From positions 62,001 through 126,000 of the forward strand of contig NZ_SSDF01000074.1 of assembly GCF_004794515.1 (NCBI RefSeq): a stretch of DNA of 64,000 bases. Reading direction: 5' to 3'. Below, piece by piece: positions 17,313 through 26,282 of this stretch (its first letter is position 1; each line of letters starts with the position of its first letter). Source of the DNA: Microbacterium sp. A20 (GTDB taxonomy: Bacteria; Actinomycetota; Actinomycetes; Actinomycetales; Microbacteriaceae). The translations under genes were made by a program, and so were the position numbers. The notes under the pieces are model-generated. The model was given only the letters and a program-made list of their open reading frames with translations, searched no databases and had not been told where the DNA came from.

Positions 17313-17732
17313 ATGATCGATCGCACCGACTTCTATGCCGCCAAGCTCGCCTACGAGACGGATCCCAGCGATGTCCACGCCGCGCTCAAGGCCGGCGAGG
17401 ACGTCATCGTCGTGGATGTCCGCTCCGAAGAGGCGTGGACGCAGGGCCGGGTGGCCGGCGCCGTGCACATGCACTACAGCGAGATCGCGTCTCGCGCCCG
17501 GTCCGAGGTGCCGGAAGGAGCGGACGTCGTCGTTTACTGCTGGAGCCCGGGCTGCAATGCCGGAGCGAAGGGCGCCCTCGAGTTCGCCCGACTCGGCTAT
17601 CGGGTCCGCGAGATGATCGGAGGCTTCGAGTACTGGGTGCGCGAGGGCTACCCGGTGCAGGACGCCGATGGCGTCCATCACCGCCCCGTGGATCCGCTGA
17701 CCGGTATCGCACGCGTCCGTACTCGCGCCTGA
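17313..17732 (+). CDS. rhodanese-like domain protein
   Basis: Single rhodanese domain, 139 residues. The CDC25/rhodanese strand VIVVDVRSEEAWTQGRVAGAVH is clear, and the active-site cysteine is in YCWSPGCNAGAKG (CWSPGC loop). The C-terminal helix is GFEYWVREGYPV. It may carry sulfane sulfur or, with this divergent loop, have another thiol role. It has its own -10 hexamer and is followed by a shared terminator, so it is probably a single-gene unit between the two respiratory blocks. Confidence 0.87.
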   Translation: MIDRTDFYAAKLAYETDPSDVHAALKAGEDVIVVDVRSEEAWTQGRVAGAVHMHYSEIASRARSEVPEGADVVVYCWSPGCNAGAKGALEFARLGYRVREMIGGFEYWVREGYPVQDADGVHHRPVDPLTGIARVRTRA

Positions 17733-17752
17733 ACGCGGACCCCTCATGACAT

Positions 17753-17788
17753 GAAGAAGGCCCCCGGACGAATCCGGGGGCCTTCTTC
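17753..17788. terminator. bidirectional terminator between rhodanese gene and ctaF
   Basis: The arms GAAGAAGGCCCCCGGA and TCCGGGGGCCTTCTTC form a 16-base perfect stem with a CGAA loop. It lies between the convergent stops at 17732 and 17801 and can serve both strands. Confidence 0.88.
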
Positions 17789-17800
17789 AATGCGGCTGTC

Positions 17801-18235
17801 TCAGCGTGCGAAGTTGCCGCGGTAGTACTCGTACACCCAGCCGACGATCGCGACGACGAAGATCGCGAGTCCGATCGGGAGCAGGAAGTGACCGACGGCC
17901 AGGCCGACGACGAAGACACCCGCCGAAGCCGCGAGAACGATGGGCCACCAGGACCACGGGCTGAACTCGCCGAGCTCGGGGTCGCCGTCATCGATGTCGG
18001 CCGTGAGGATGTCTTCCGGCAGCTCACCGTTCTGCGCCTTGTGCGTGCGGTCGAGGTAGAACGCGACCATCGCCGCCATGAAGGCTGCGAAGAACAGGGC
18101 GACAGTTCCGACCCACTCGATACGCATCGCGAAGTTGTCGGACGGAGTGACCAGGATGTGCCAGCCGGTGTAGACGACACCGACAAGGGCGAAGAACGCC
18201 GTCAGCACCCACCAGAGAATGACGTTGTCGCGCAT
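17801..18235 (-). CDS. ctaF: cytochrome c oxidase subunit IV, actinobacterial type
   Basis: CtaF, 144 residues, a small actinobacteria-specific oxidase subunit with four membrane segments (about residues 5-27, 38-62, 95-116 and 117-137) and a cytosolic acidic loop (PEDILTADIDDGDPELGEF). It ends the ctaC-ctaD-ctaF operon, three bases after the ctaD stop. It probably stabilises the oxidase core; no redox ligands are expected. Confidence 0.92.
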   Translation of the reverse strand: MRDNVILWWVLTAFFALVGVVYTGWHILVTPSDNFAMRIEWVGTVALFFAAFMAAMVAFYLDRTHKAQNGELPEDILTADIDDGDPELGEFSPWSWWPIVLAASAGVFVVGLAVGHFLLPIGLAIFVVAIVGWVYEYYRGNFAR

Positions 18236-18238
18236 GAC

Positions 18239-19972
18239 TTAGTGGGCCTCTCGCTCGCCGGGTGCCGTGGTCGCGAACTCGGCAGCCTCCGGGTGATTCA
18301 GATCGAACGCAGGACGCTCGCTGCGGATGCGCGGGATCGACGTGAAGTTGTGACGCGGCGGCGGGCACGACGTCGCCCACTCGAGCGATGCGCCGTAGCC
18401 CCACGGGTCGTTGACCGTGACCTTCGGAGCCTTGCGGGCCGTGATCCAGACGTTCAGGAAGAACGGCAGCATCGAGGCGCCGAGGATGATCGCTCCGATC
18501 GTGGAGACCTGGTTCTGCCAGGTCCAGCCGTCGGCCGCCGAGTAGTCCGCGTAACGACGGACCATGCCGTCGACACCCAGCCAGTGCTGGATGAGGAACG
18601 TCATGTGGAATCCGATGAACAGCATCCAGAAGTGCACGTAGCCGAGACGCTCGTTCAGCATGCGACCGGTCCACTTCGGCCACCAGAAGTAGAAGCCGGC
18701 GAACATGGCGAACACGACGGTACCGAACACCACGTAGTGGAAGTGAGCGACGACGAAGTACGAGTCGGAGAGCGCGAAGTCCAGCGGCGGGGCCGCGAGG
18801 ATGACACCGGTCAGACCACCGAAGACGAAGGACACCAGGAAGCCGAGGGCGAACACCATCGGAGTCTCGAAGGTCACGGACCCTCGCCAGAGCGTGCCGA
18901 TCCAGTTGAAGATCTTCACACCCGTCGGCACGGCGATCAGCATCGTCATCAGCGCGAAGAACGGCAGCAGCACCGAGCCGGTCACGTACATGTGGTGTGC
19001 CCACACGGCGACGGAGAGGGCCGCGATGGCGATCGTGGCATAGACCAGGGTCTTGTATCCGAAGATCGGCTTGCGGCTGAAGACCGGGAAGATCTCGGAG
19101 ACGATGCCGAAGAACGGCAGCGCGATGATGTAGACCTCGGGGTGTCCGAAGAACCAGAAGAGGTGCTGCCACAGCAGGACTCCGCCGTTGGCCGGGTCAT
19201 AGATGTGCGCGCCGAGGATGCGGTCGGCGGCAGCGGCGAAGATGGCTGCCGCCAGCACGGGGAACGCCATCAGGATGAGCAGGCTCGTGATGAGCGTGTT
19301 CCACGAGAAGATCGGCATTCGCCACATGGTCATACCAGGAGCACGCATCGTGATGATCGTGGTGATGAAGTTGACGGCACCGAGGATGGTTCCGAAACCG
19401 GAGATGCCCAGTCCGACCATCCAGAGGTTTCCACCTGCACCCGGCGAGAACGACGCGCCCGCCAGTGGCTGATACGCGAACCAACCGAAGGAGGCCGCTC
19501 CCTGCGGGGTGAGGAACCCGGCGACCGCGATGGTCGAGCCGAAGAGGAAAAGCCAGAACGCGAAGGCGTTCAGACGCGGGAAGGCCACGTCGGGAGCACC
19601 GATCTGCAGCGGCAGGATCGCGTTGGCGAAACCCGCGAACAGCGGCGTCGCGAACATGAGCAGCATGATCGTGCCGTGCATCGTGAACAGCTGGTTGTAC
19701 TGCTCCTTCGTCGGGACGATCTGCATGCCCGGCGCGAAGAGCTCGGCGCGGATGACGAGGGCCATCACACCACCGAGGAGGAAGAACAGCACGGATGCGA
19801 TCAGGTACATGTACCCGATGGTCTTGTGGTCGGTGGAGGTGATCCACTTGACGACGATGTTGCCCTTCTGCTCCACGCGCGAGGAGCTCATCAGAGCGGC
19901 CTGGCGGGCGGGCAGAGTGGTGGGACGCGACCTGGGGGTCTCGTCGGTACGGGGAGCTTCTGTGGTCGACAT
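18239..19972 (-). CDS. ctaD: cytochrome c oxidase subunit I
   Basis: Heme-copper oxidase subunit I, 577 residues, with twelve membrane helices. It carries the low-spin heme histidine in [12 protein letters not shown]. The Cu-B/tyrosine helix is [15 protein letters not shown], the other Cu-B histidines are in VWAHHMY, and the heme ligands of helix X are in [10 protein letters not shown]. It reduces oxygen and pumps protons in the membrane. The stop and the ctaF start are three bases apart, and ctaC ends three bases before its start, so the operon is tight. Confidence 0.96.
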   Translation of the reverse strand: MSTTEAPRTDETPRSRPTTLPARQAALMSSSRVEQKGNIVVKWITSTDHKTIGYMYLIASVLFFLLGGVMALVIRAELFAPGMQIVPTKEQYNQLFTMHGTIMLLMFATPLFAGFANAILPLQIGAPDVAFPRLNAFAFWLFLFGSTIAVAGFLTPQGAASFGWFAYQPLAGASFSPGAGGNLWMVGLGISGFGTILGAVNFITTIITMRAPGMTMWRMPIFSWNTLITSLLILMAFPVLAAAIFAAAADRILGAHIYDPANGGVLLWQHLFWFFGHPEVYIIALPFFGIVSEIFPVFSRKPIFGYKTLVYATIAIAALSVAVWAHHMYVTGSVLLPFFALMTMLIAVPTGVKIFNWIGTLWRGSVTFETPMVFALGFLVSFVFGGLTGVILAAPPLDFALSDSYFVVAHFHYVVFGTVVFAMFAGFYFWWPKWTGRMLNERLGYVHFWMLFIGFHMTFLIQHWLGVDGMVRRYADYSAADGWTWQNQVSTIGAIILGASMLPFFLNVWITARKAPKVTVNDPWGYGASLEWATSCPPPRHNFTSIPRIRSERPAFDLNHPEAAEFATTAPGEREAH

Positions 19973-19975
19973 GAC

Positions 19976-20878
19976 TTACTCCCCTCCTTCCTCGGTGTCG
20001 GTCTTCGCGGTCGTTCCCGGGAAGTTCGCGAGACGGTCGTACGCGTCGGTGATGTCGCCCGTGTTGCCCTTCTCCTCGAGCGACTCGAGGTACGCGTCGT
20101 AGTCGTCCTGAGAGACGACCTTCACGTTGAAGAGCATCATCGAGTGATACTCACCGCACAGCTCGGCGCATTTGCCGGCGTACTCGCCCTCACGGGTGGG
20201 GATGAACGACCAGGAGTTGTCCTTCCCGATGAACATGTCCTTCTTGTAGAGGAAGTCGATGATCCAGAAGGAGTGGATGACGTCGCGCGACTGCAGGTCG
20301 ATCGTGACCTTCTTGTCGACCGGCAGCACCAGGGTCGGCAGCTGCGACTGGTCGATGTTGCCTTCCGCATCGGGCTGGGCCTGGATGCCCATGGTCCACA
20401 CGGCGTCGGAGTTGTCTTCCTCTTCGCCGTCGTACTGGAAGTCCCACGCCCACTGCTTGGCGATCGCGGTGATCTCGACGTCGGGGTCGTCCCACTTGGC
20501 CTCGATCTCGGTCTGATCTCGAGCAGTGAAGAAGAACATGCCCAGCACGAGGATGAGCGGCACGATCGTGTAGAAGATCTCGATCGGCATGTTGTAGCGC
20601 ATCTGCACCGGGAGGCCGGTCTGGCCCTTGCGGCGGCGGTACGCGATCGCTGCCCACGCCATCAGGCCCCAGGTGATGATGCCGACGGCGAGAAGCACGA
20701 TCCAGGAGTTCACCCAGAGCGACGAGACACGCTCGGTCTGATTGGTGGCTGCGGGGCCACCCTCCACGAAGCCCGGAAGAAAGCCGTTCAGCTCGGTGGG
20801 AGAGCATCCCGCCAGGGCCACGGCTGCCACGACTCCCACAGGGAGTGCGGCCCAACGAAGGCTGCGTTTCGAGGGCAC
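19976..20878 (-). CDS. ctaC: cytochrome c oxidase subunit II, lipoprotein form
   Basis: Subunit II, 300 residues from GTG at 20876-20878, chosen because AAAGG lies eight bases upstream and the lipoprotein signal then has normal length (ALAGC, Cys25). Two membrane helices follow (about residues 53-75 and 90-115). The periplasmic cupredoxin domain has the binuclear Cu-A site CAELCGEYHSMM and the aromatic patch WDFQYDGE. It receives electrons from QcrC. It leads ctaC-ctaD-ctaF. A TAGACT hexamer at about 20915-20920 is a possible -10. Confidence 0.95.
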   Translation of the reverse strand: MPSKRSLRWAALPVGVVAAVALAGCSPTELNGFLPGFVEGGPAATNQTERVSSLWVNSWIVLLAVGIITWGLMAWAAIAYRRRKGQTGLPVQMRYNMPIEIFYTIVPLILVLGMFFFTARDQTEIEAKWDDPDVEITAIAKQWAWDFQYDGEEEDNSDAVWTMGIQAQPDAEGNIDQSQLPTLVLPVDKKVTIDLQSRDVIHSFWIIDFLYKKDMFIGKDNSWSFIPTREGEYAGKCAELCGEYHSMMLFNVKVVSQDDYDAYLESLEEKGNTGDITDAYDRLANFPGTTAKTDTEEGGE

Positions 20879-20970
20879 GATGCACCTTTCAGATCGCGAA
20901 CAGAGCACACCCAAGTCTAGGGCAAGCTCACACCTGATTCATGCCAACCACGCAGGTTCCGAAAGCGGAA

Positions 20971-21001
20971 CGGCCGCCGTCACCAGTGGTGACGGCGGCC
21001 G
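20971..21001 (-). terminator. hairpin terminator downstream of the erpA-like gene
   Basis: The arms CGGCCGCCGTCACC (20971-20984) and GGTGACGGCGGCCG (20988-21001) form a 14-base perfect stem with an AGT loop. It starts 18 bases after the stop of the iron-sulfur carrier gene and precedes the ctaC promoter region on the same strand. Confidence 0.8.
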
Positions 21002-21018
21002 ATCCGGCAGACGGAAGA

Positions 21019-21381
21019 TCAGTGGAAGCTGTCGCCGCACGCGCAGCTGCCCGCTGCGTTGGGGTTGTCGATGGTGAACCCCTGCTCGGAGATCGTGTCC
21101 TTGAAGTCGATCGCCGCACCGTCGAGGTACGGGACGCTCATGTTGTCGATGATCACCTCGACACCGTCGAAGTCGACGGTCTCGTCGCCCTCGAGGTACC
21201 GCTCGTCGAAGTACAGCTGGTAGATCAGGCCCGAGCATCCGCCGGGCTGCACGGCGACGCGCAGACGGAGATCGTCGCGGCCTTCCTGCTCGAGGAGGTT
21301 CTTCACCTTCGTGGCGGCAGCGTCGGTCAGGGTGACGCCGTGTGCGCGGGTGGTCTCTGGGGAGAGTGTGGTGTCGCTCAT
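21019..21381 (-). CDS. erpA: iron-sulfur cluster insertion protein, HesB/IscA/ErpA family
   Basis: A-type Fe-S carrier, 120 residues. The three cluster cysteines are in QPGGCSGLIY and in the C-terminal CACG, and the fold strand DETVDFDGVEVIIDN is typical. It probably hands clusters to apo-proteins. Its place next to ctaC is common in actinobacteria, and the nearby Rieske protein is a plausible client (inference). The ATG at 21379-21381 has AAGGAG five bases upstream. It could be called IscA or SufA; ErpA is the usual label for this lineage. Confidence 0.88.
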   Translation of the reverse strand: MSDTTLSPETTRAHGVTLTDAAATKVKNLLEQEGRDDLRLRVAVQPGGCSGLIYQLYFDERYLEGDETVDFDGVEVIIDNMSVPYLDGAAIDFKDTISEQGFTIDNPNAAGSCACGDSFH

Positions 21382-21451
21382 GTCGCTCCTTGTGACGGGC
21401 CGCAGGTGCACGGCTTCTCGGATGATTCTACCGCCGCAGATCCTGTGAGGC

Positions 21452-22855
21452 TCAGAGTTCCGCCGCATTCATACGGGTGAGCAGCAGCGCCTCTGTCGCA
21501 ACCGCGTGGCGGAAGGTGTCGAGGTGCAGCGACTCGTTCGGGCTGTGCGCGCGAGAATGCGGGTCTTCGACGCCGGTGACGAGGATCTGCGCGGACGGGA
21601 ACTCCCGCACCAGGTCGGCGATGAACGGGATCGAACCACCGACACCCAGATCGACGGGCGGGACACCGTAGCCGTCGCGCATCGCATCGCGCGTCAGCTG
21701 CACCGCCCATCCGCTGGTGTCCACGAGGAAGCCATCGCCCAGGTCGACATCCGAGAACGCCAGCTCCGCGCCGAACGGGGCGTGTGCCCGCAGGTGGCTC
21801 TCGAGGGCGTCGTACGCGTCCTGTCCCGTCTGCCCTGGCGCGACGCGCGCACTGATCACCACCGTGACCTCGGGAAGCAGCGTGTTGGATGCCGCACCCA
21901 CGCTCGTCGCATCGATCCCGATCACGGTCACCGCGGGCTTGTTCCAGATCCGGCTGAGGATCGTGCCGTCGCCGATCGGAGTCGTGCCGGGCAGGAGCCC
22001 CGCCTCGTCGCGGAGCGTCGCCTCGGTGTAGTCGGGGGTGGGGGCGTCGCGCTCGGTCATTCCGGCGACGGCCACGGAACCGTCGGCGTCCCACAGCGTC
22101 GACAGCAGCTTCACCGTCGTCATCATCGCGTCGGGCACCGCACCCCCGAACTTGCCCGAGTGCGACGCGTGGTCCAAGGTGCGCACGCGCAGCGTGAAGC
22201 GGGCGTTGCCGCGGAGAGAAACGGTGAGCCCAGGGGTGACGGAATCCCAGTTGCCGGAGTCGGCGACCACGATGGCGTCGGCACGAAGTGCATCCTTGTT
22301 GTCGGAGAGGAACTGGGCGAACGAACGGGACCCGTACTCCTCCTCCCCCTCGATGAACATCGCGATGCCGAGGTCGAGGTCATCGCCGAGCACCTCGTGC
22401 ACCGCTCGGATCGAGGCGATGTGCGCCATGATCCCCGCCTTGTCATCTGCGGCACCGCGCCCGTAGAGGCGCCCGTCCCGCACCGTCGGCTCGAACGGCG
22501 GGGTCTCCCAGAGTGCGTCATCGCCCGGAGGCTGCACATCGTGGTGTGCGTAGAGCAGGATCGTCGGCTTGCCGTTGCGGGCCGCGCGCGTGGCGAGGAC
22601 AGCCGGCTGTCCCTGCTCATCGGTGCCGGGGATCGCAGCGCGCAGCACTCGAACGTCGTCGAAGACTCCGGTGTCCGAGGCCAGCGCTGCCACGGCTTCC
22701 GCGCTGCGCTCCAGCTGGGTCTGGTCGAACGCGGGCCAGGCCATCCCGGGAATGCGCACGAGGTGGCCGAGGTCCGACAACGCGGAGGGGATGCCGGTCG
22801 CCACGGCCTCGAGGACAGCGGCATCGGGCTCACGGGGAGGAACAGGAGAGGTCAT
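21452..22855 (-). CDS. M20 family dipeptidase
   Basis: Zinc dipeptidase of the M20 family (CNDP/PepV-like), 467 residues. Metal ligands and catalytic acids are visible: LLYAHHDVQPPG (His and the following Asp), YGRGAADDKAG (bridging Asp), FIEGEEEYGS (Glu pair), DSGNWD, and the C-terminal HSPNESLHLDTF histidine. A dimerisation domain is inserted around residues 220-330. It should cleave dipeptides or similar amides in the cytosol. The ATG at 22853-22855 matches the family start and has TAAGAT seven bases upstream. Confidence 0.9.
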   Translation of the reverse strand: MTSPVPPREPDAAVLEAVATGIPSALSDLGHLVRIPGMAWPAFDQTQLERSAEAVAALASDTGVFDDVRVLRAAIPGTDEQGQPAVLATRAARNGKPTILLYAHHDVQPPGDDALWETPPFEPTVRDGRLYGRGAADDKAGIMAHIASIRAVHEVLGDDLDLGIAMFIEGEEEYGSRSFAQFLSDNKDALRADAIVVADSGNWDSVTPGLTVSLRGNARFTLRVRTLDHASHSGKFGGAVPDAMMTTVKLLSTLWDADGSVAVAGMTERDAPTPDYTEATLRDEAGLLPGTTPIGDGTILSRIWNKPAVTVIGIDATSVGAASNTLLPEVTVVISARVAPGQTGQDAYDALESHLRAHAPFGAELAFSDVDLGDGFLVDTSGWAVQLTRDAMRDGYGVPPVDLGVGGSIPFIADLVREFPSAQILVTGVEDPHSRAHSPNESLHLDTFRHAVATEALLLTRMNAAEL

Positions 22856-22862
22856 GCGAGTA

Positions 22863-22868
22863 ATCTTA
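22863..22868 (-). promoter_or_regulatory. -10 hexamer TAAGAT, 7 bases before the M20 dipeptidase
   Basis: On the minus strand TAAGAT lies seven bases before the ATG at 22855. It is in the 45-base divergent gap with the DUF3043 gene, which is too short for two separated promoters. Confidence 0.45.
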
Positions 22869-22900
22869 AGGTGATCCCCCGCAGCGAACCGAGGAACTCC

Positions 22901-23473
22901 GTGGCCACTACCCCTGTCTCCCCTTCGACGAACGACGACGCCTCCGAGACGCCAGCCGTCGGAAAGGGACGCGCGACGCCGACCCGTGCGGAGCAGGAGG
23001 CCGCTCGTCGCCGCCCCCTGGTCGCCAACACCAAGGAAGCCAAGGCAGCTGCCAAGGCCGAGCTCAACGAGCGCCGAGCCAAAGCGCAGGCCGGTATGGC
23101 CGCCGGCGAGGAGAAGTACCTCCCCGTCCGCGACAAGGGCCCCCAGCGTCGTTGGGTGCGCGACTACGTCGACGCGGGCTGGCACCCGGCCGAGTTCGTG
23201 ATGGGCGTGATGGTGCTGGTCATCCTCGCCTCGCTGCTGCCCACGAACATGATGATCTCGTTCTATGCGTACGCGGTGATGATGGGCTACCTGGTGATCG
23301 CGATCGGCGGCATGATCCTGCTGAGCATGCGGGTCAAGCGCAAGGCCGCGGCGAAATTCGGCAAGGAGCGCCTCGAGCGCGGCCTCGGCTGGTACGCAGC
23401 GATGCGGGCCCTGCAGATGCGATTCATGCGCCTGCCGAAGCCGCAGGTCAAGCGCGGGCAGTACCCCGACTGA
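22901..23473 (+). CDS. DUF3043 family membrane protein
   Basis: DUF3043 protein, 190 residues. The N-terminal half is basic and soluble (AAAKAELNERRAKAQAG), then RRWVRDYVDAGWHPAEF marks the domain. Two membrane segments follow (about residues 107-123 and 130-150) and a basic tail ends the protein. The function is unknown; it is common in actinobacteria. GTG at 22901 is chosen for the GAGGA five bases upstream; an in-frame GTG at 22871 is the alternative. Its 3' end overlaps the convergent pyrD gene by 26 bases. Confidence 0.85.
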   Translation: MATTPVSPSTNDDASETPAVGKGRATPTRAEQEAARRRPLVANTKEAKAAAKAELNERRAKAQAGMAAGEEKYLPVRDKGPQRRWVRDYVDAGWHPAEFVMGVMVLVILASLLPTNMMISFYAYAVMMGYLVIAIGGMILLSMRVKRKAAAKFGKERLERGLGWYAAMRALQMRFMRLPKPQVKRGQYPD

Positions 23474-24485
23474 CCAGTCCCCTGTTGATCTCGCGGCCCC
23501 AGAACGGACCGCGGTACAGGAACGCCGTGTAACCCTGCACGAGAGTGGCGCCCGCTTCCAGACGCTCCTGCACATCGGCAGGCGTCTCGACACCGCCGAC
23601 CGCGATCACGCAGAAGTCGGCGGGCACCGCAGCGCGCACGACGCGCAGCACTGCGAGCGAGCGCTGCTTCAGCGGCGCACCCGACAGACCGCCGGCACCG
23701 GCAGCCTCCACTTTCGCCGCGTCCGCGAGCAGGCCGTCTCGACTGATCGTCGTGTTGTTCGCGATGATGCCCGCGAGACCTTCGGCGACCGCCAGCTGCG
23801 CGATCGCCGCGATCTCCTCATCCGGCAGGTCGGGGGCGATCTTGACGAGCAGCGGGGTGGCGCCGGCGGCCTGCTTGACCGCGCGCAGGAGTGGGGCGAG
23901 AGTCTCCACCGTCTGCAGCCCGCGCAGCCCCGGCGTGTTGGGAGACGACACATTCACCGCGAGGTAGTCGGCGAGCGGGGCGAGGCGGGTTGCGGAGGCC
24001 ACGTAGTCGGCGGTCGCGTGCTCCACGTCCACCACCCGGCTCTTGCCGATGTTGACACCGACGACCGTGTCCGGGGCACCACGACGCAGGCGGGCGAGAC
24101 GGCGTGCTGCCGCATCCGCGCCGGCGTTGTTGAAGCCCATCCGATTGATGACCGCGCGATCGGCGATGAGCCGGAACAGCCGCGGCTTCGGGTTGCCGTC
24201 CTGCGGAACCGCCGTGATCGTCCCGACCTCCACGTGCCCGAAGCCGAGCGCAGCCAAACCACGCACCCCGACCGCGTTCTTGTCGAACCCGGCCGCGATG
24301 CCGAACGGCGAGGGGAAGGTCAGACCCAGCGCCTCGACGCGCAGCGAGGGGTCCGGGCGCGTCATCGCGCGCGTCGCCCAGGAGAAGGGGGGCACGCCCA
24401 GAACGCGGATCACCGCCATTCCGGCGTGATGGGCGAACTCAGGGTCGAAGCGCGAGAGGACAGCGCGAAAGAGCAGCGGATACAT
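23448..24485 (-). CDS. pyrD: dihydroorotate dehydrogenase (quinone), class 2
   Basis: Class 2 PyrD, 345 residues, oxidises dihydroorotate with FMN and passes electrons to menaquinone at the membrane. The N-terminal helix that docks to the membrane is MYPLLFRAVLSRFDPEFAHH. The FMN/substrate motifs are GIAAGFDKN, GFGHVEVGT, NRMGFNNAG, VNIGKS, NVSSPNTPGLR (catalytic Ser region), ANNTT and GGVETPAD. The ATG at 24483-24485 has TAATCT seven bases upstream. It overlaps the DUF3043 gene tail-to-tail by 26 bases. Confidence 0.95.
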   Translation of the reverse strand: MYPLLFRAVLSRFDPEFAHHAGMAVIRVLGVPPFSWATRAMTRPDPSLRVEALGLTFPSPFGIAAGFDKNAVGVRGLAALGFGHVEVGTITAVPQDGNPKPRLFRLIADRAVINRMGFNNAGADAAARRLARLRRGAPDTVVGVNIGKSRVVDVEHATADYVASATRLAPLADYLAVNVSSPNTPGLRGLQTVETLAPLLRAVKQAAGATPLLVKIAPDLPDEEIAAIAQLAVAEGLAGIIANNTTISRDGLLADAAKVEAAGAGGLSGAPLKQRSLAVLRVVRAAVPADFCVIAVGGVETPADVQERLEAGATLVQGYTAFLYRGPFWGREINRGLVSRGTARA

Positions 24486-24492
24486 CCCTGCC

Positions 24493-24498
24493 AGATTA
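24493..24498 (-). promoter_or_regulatory. -10 hexamer TAATCT, 7 bases before pyrD
   Basis: Minus-strand TAATCT sits seven bases before the pyrD ATG, only eight bases after the nrdR stop codon begins, which implies a separate, leaderless pyrD transcript. Confidence 0.45.
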
Positions 24499-24966
24499 CC
24501 GGTCCGCGGGCTCCTGCTTCGTGTGGTCGGCGCGCAGGTCGGTGATCGCTGCCTCGAAGTCCTCGAGGGAGTCGAATGCCTGGTAGACACTGGCGAAGCG
24601 CAGGAACGCGACCTCGTCGAGCTCACGCAGCGGACCCAGGATAGCGAGACCGATCTCGTTCGCGTCGAGCTGCGAGACACCGGTCTGGCGGACGGCCTCC
24701 TCCACCCGTTGCGCGAGGATGGCGAGGTCGGCCTCGGTCACGGGCCGCCCCTGACACGCTTTGCGCACGCCGGAGATGACCTTCTCGCGGCTGAACGGCT
24801 CCATGACGCCGGAGCGCTTGATGACGTTGAGGCTCGCCGTCTCGGTGGTCGTGAACCTGCCCCCGCACTCGGGGCACTGACGGCGCCGTCTGATCGAGAG
24901 CCCGTCGTCGCTGGTGCGCGAGTCGATGACGCGGGAGTCGGGGTGACGACAGAAGGGGCAGTGCAT
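24496..24966 (-). CDS. nrdR: transcriptional repressor NrdR
   Basis: NrdR, 156 residues, ATP/dATP-sensing repressor of ribonucleotide reductase genes. The N-terminal zinc ribbon has CPFC (3-6) and CPEC (31-34). An ATP-cone follows ([20 protein letters not shown] to [12 protein letters not shown]). It should bind NrdR boxes outside this window. The ATG at 24964-24966 has TAGGAT seven bases before it; the TAG of that hexamer is also the stop codon of hisD. Confidence 0.95.
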   Translation of the reverse strand: MHCPFCRHPDSRVIDSRTSDDGLSIRRRRQCPECGGRFTTTETASLNVIKRSGVMEPFSREKVISGVRKACQGRPVTEADLAILAQRVEEAVRQTGVSQLDANEIGLAILGPLRELDEVAFLRFASVYQAFDSLEDFEAAITDLRADHTKQEPADR

Positions 24967-24973
24967 CTGACCG

Positions 24974-24979
24974 ATCCTA
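24974..24979 (-). promoter_or_regulatory. -10 hexamer TAGGAT before nrdR, sharing its TAG with the hisD stop
   Basis: Minus-strand TAGGAT sits seven bases before the nrdR ATG. Its first three bases are the hisD stop codon, so promoter and stop are fused into one element. Confidence 0.45.
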
Positions 24980-26281
24980 CGCGCTGAAACGCGCCTCGAT
25001 CGCCTCACCGTGCGCGGGGAGCACCTCGGTCTCGGCGAGGGCGACGACACCGGCGCGAACCTCGGCCAGCGCGGCACGGTCGTAGGAGATCACCTGCTGC
25101 GGGCGCAGGAACGTGTACGACCCGAGACCCGGCGCGTAGCGCGCCTGACCGCCGGTCGGGAGCACATGGTTGCTCCCCGCCATGTAGTCGCCGAGGCTGA
25201 CGGGAGTCTGGTCGCCCACGAACACCGCACCGGCGCTGGTGAACGCCGCAGCCGCATCCTCGGCGTCGACGAGATGCAATTCGAGGTGCTCGGGAGCATA
25301 GGCGTTACTGAAAGCCGTCGCCATGGCACGGTCGTCGACGAGGACGATCGCGGATTGCGGACCGCCCAGAGACGCGGCGACACGCTCGCTGTGGCGTGTG
25401 ACCGACGCCATACGCGCGACCTCGACGGCGACCTGATCAGCGAGCTCGACCGCATCCGTCACCAGGACGGCGGAAGCCTGCTCATCGTGCTCCGCCTGGC
25501 TGACGAGGTCCGCAGCGATGAGTCGCGGGTCGGCCTCGGCATCGGCGACGACGAGGATCTCTGTCGCGCCGGCCTCGGAATCCGTGCCGACGACACCGGC
25601 TACGGCGCGCTTCGCAGACGCGACGTAGTTGTTGCCGGGACCCGACACCACATCGACCGGGTCGAGGCGCAGCGACGGAACACCATGCGCGAACGCGCCG
25701 ATTGCGCCGGCTCCCCCCATGGCATAGACCTCGGTGACGCCCAGCAGGGCGGCGGCCGCCAGAATCGTCGGGTGGATTCGCCCTCCCTGATCGGCCTGCG
25801 GTGGCGAAGCCAGCGCGATCTGCTCGACACCTGCCACCTGTGCGGGAACCACGTTCATGATCACACTCGACGGGTAGACCGCCTTGCCGCCGGGGATGTA
25901 AACGCCCACGCGGTGCACGGGCTGCCACCGCTGCAGAATGCGGGCCCCGGGGCCGATCTCGGTGGTCCGAGCCGTCGGCACCTGGGCTTCGGATCCGCGG
26001 CGCACGCGGACGATCGCCTCTTCGAGCGCGGCACGGACGGCGGGTTCGAGGGATGCGAGCGCCTCGGCGGTGTGCTCCGCAGGAACACGGACCTCGTGAC
26101 CGGTCACCCGGTCGAACTGCTCGGCCTGCTCCCGGAGCGCCGCTTCACCACGGACGCGCACGTCCTCGACGATGCGTGCGGCGGTGTCGAGCGCCTCCGC
26201 ACGCGCCTGTGCGGCGCGGGGTACGGCCGCGAGCATGTCAGCGGGCGAGAGCTCGCGCCCCCGCAGGTCGATCGTGCGCAT
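24977..26281 (-). CDS. hisD: histidinol dehydrogenase
   Basis: HisD, 434 residues, oxidises L-histidinol to histidine with NAD. Family motifs include [44 protein letters not shown], the zinc/catalytic segment [17 protein letters not shown] and [14 protein letters not shown]. The ATG at 26279-26281 is chosen because AAGGG lies about six bases upstream and the family starts there (MRTIDLRG). It begins one base after the stop of the upstream membrane-protein gene, so the two are probably co-transcribed. No other his gene is near. Confidence 0.93.
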   Translation of the reverse strand: MRTIDLRGRELSPADMLAAVPRAAQARAEALDTAARIVEDVRVRGEAALREQAEQFDRVTGHEVRVPAEHTAEALASLEPAVRAALEEAIVRVRRGSEAQVPTARTTEIGPGARILQRWQPVHRVGVYIPGGKAVYPSSVIMNVVPAQVAGVEQIALASPPQADQGGRIHPTILAAAALLGVTEVYAMGGAGAIGAFAHGVPSLRLDPVDVVSGPGNNYVASAKRAVAGVVGTDSEAGATEILVVADAEADPRLIAADLVSQAEHDEQASAVLVTDAVELADQVAVEVARMASVTRHSERVAASLGGPQSAIVLVDDRAMATAFSNAYAPEHLELHLVDAEDAAAAFTSAGAVFVGDQTPVSLGDYMAGSNHVLPTGGQARYAPGLGSYTFLRPQQVISYDRAALAEVRAGVVALAETEVLPAHGEAIEARFSA

Positions 26282-26282
26282 T

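Noticed and set aside
17888..20920. Open frame of about 1000 codons opposite ctaF-ctaD-ctaC
   Set aside because: Composition is Arg/Glu/Asp-rich and it spans three well-defined oxidase genes in the other strand; a codon-bias shadow.
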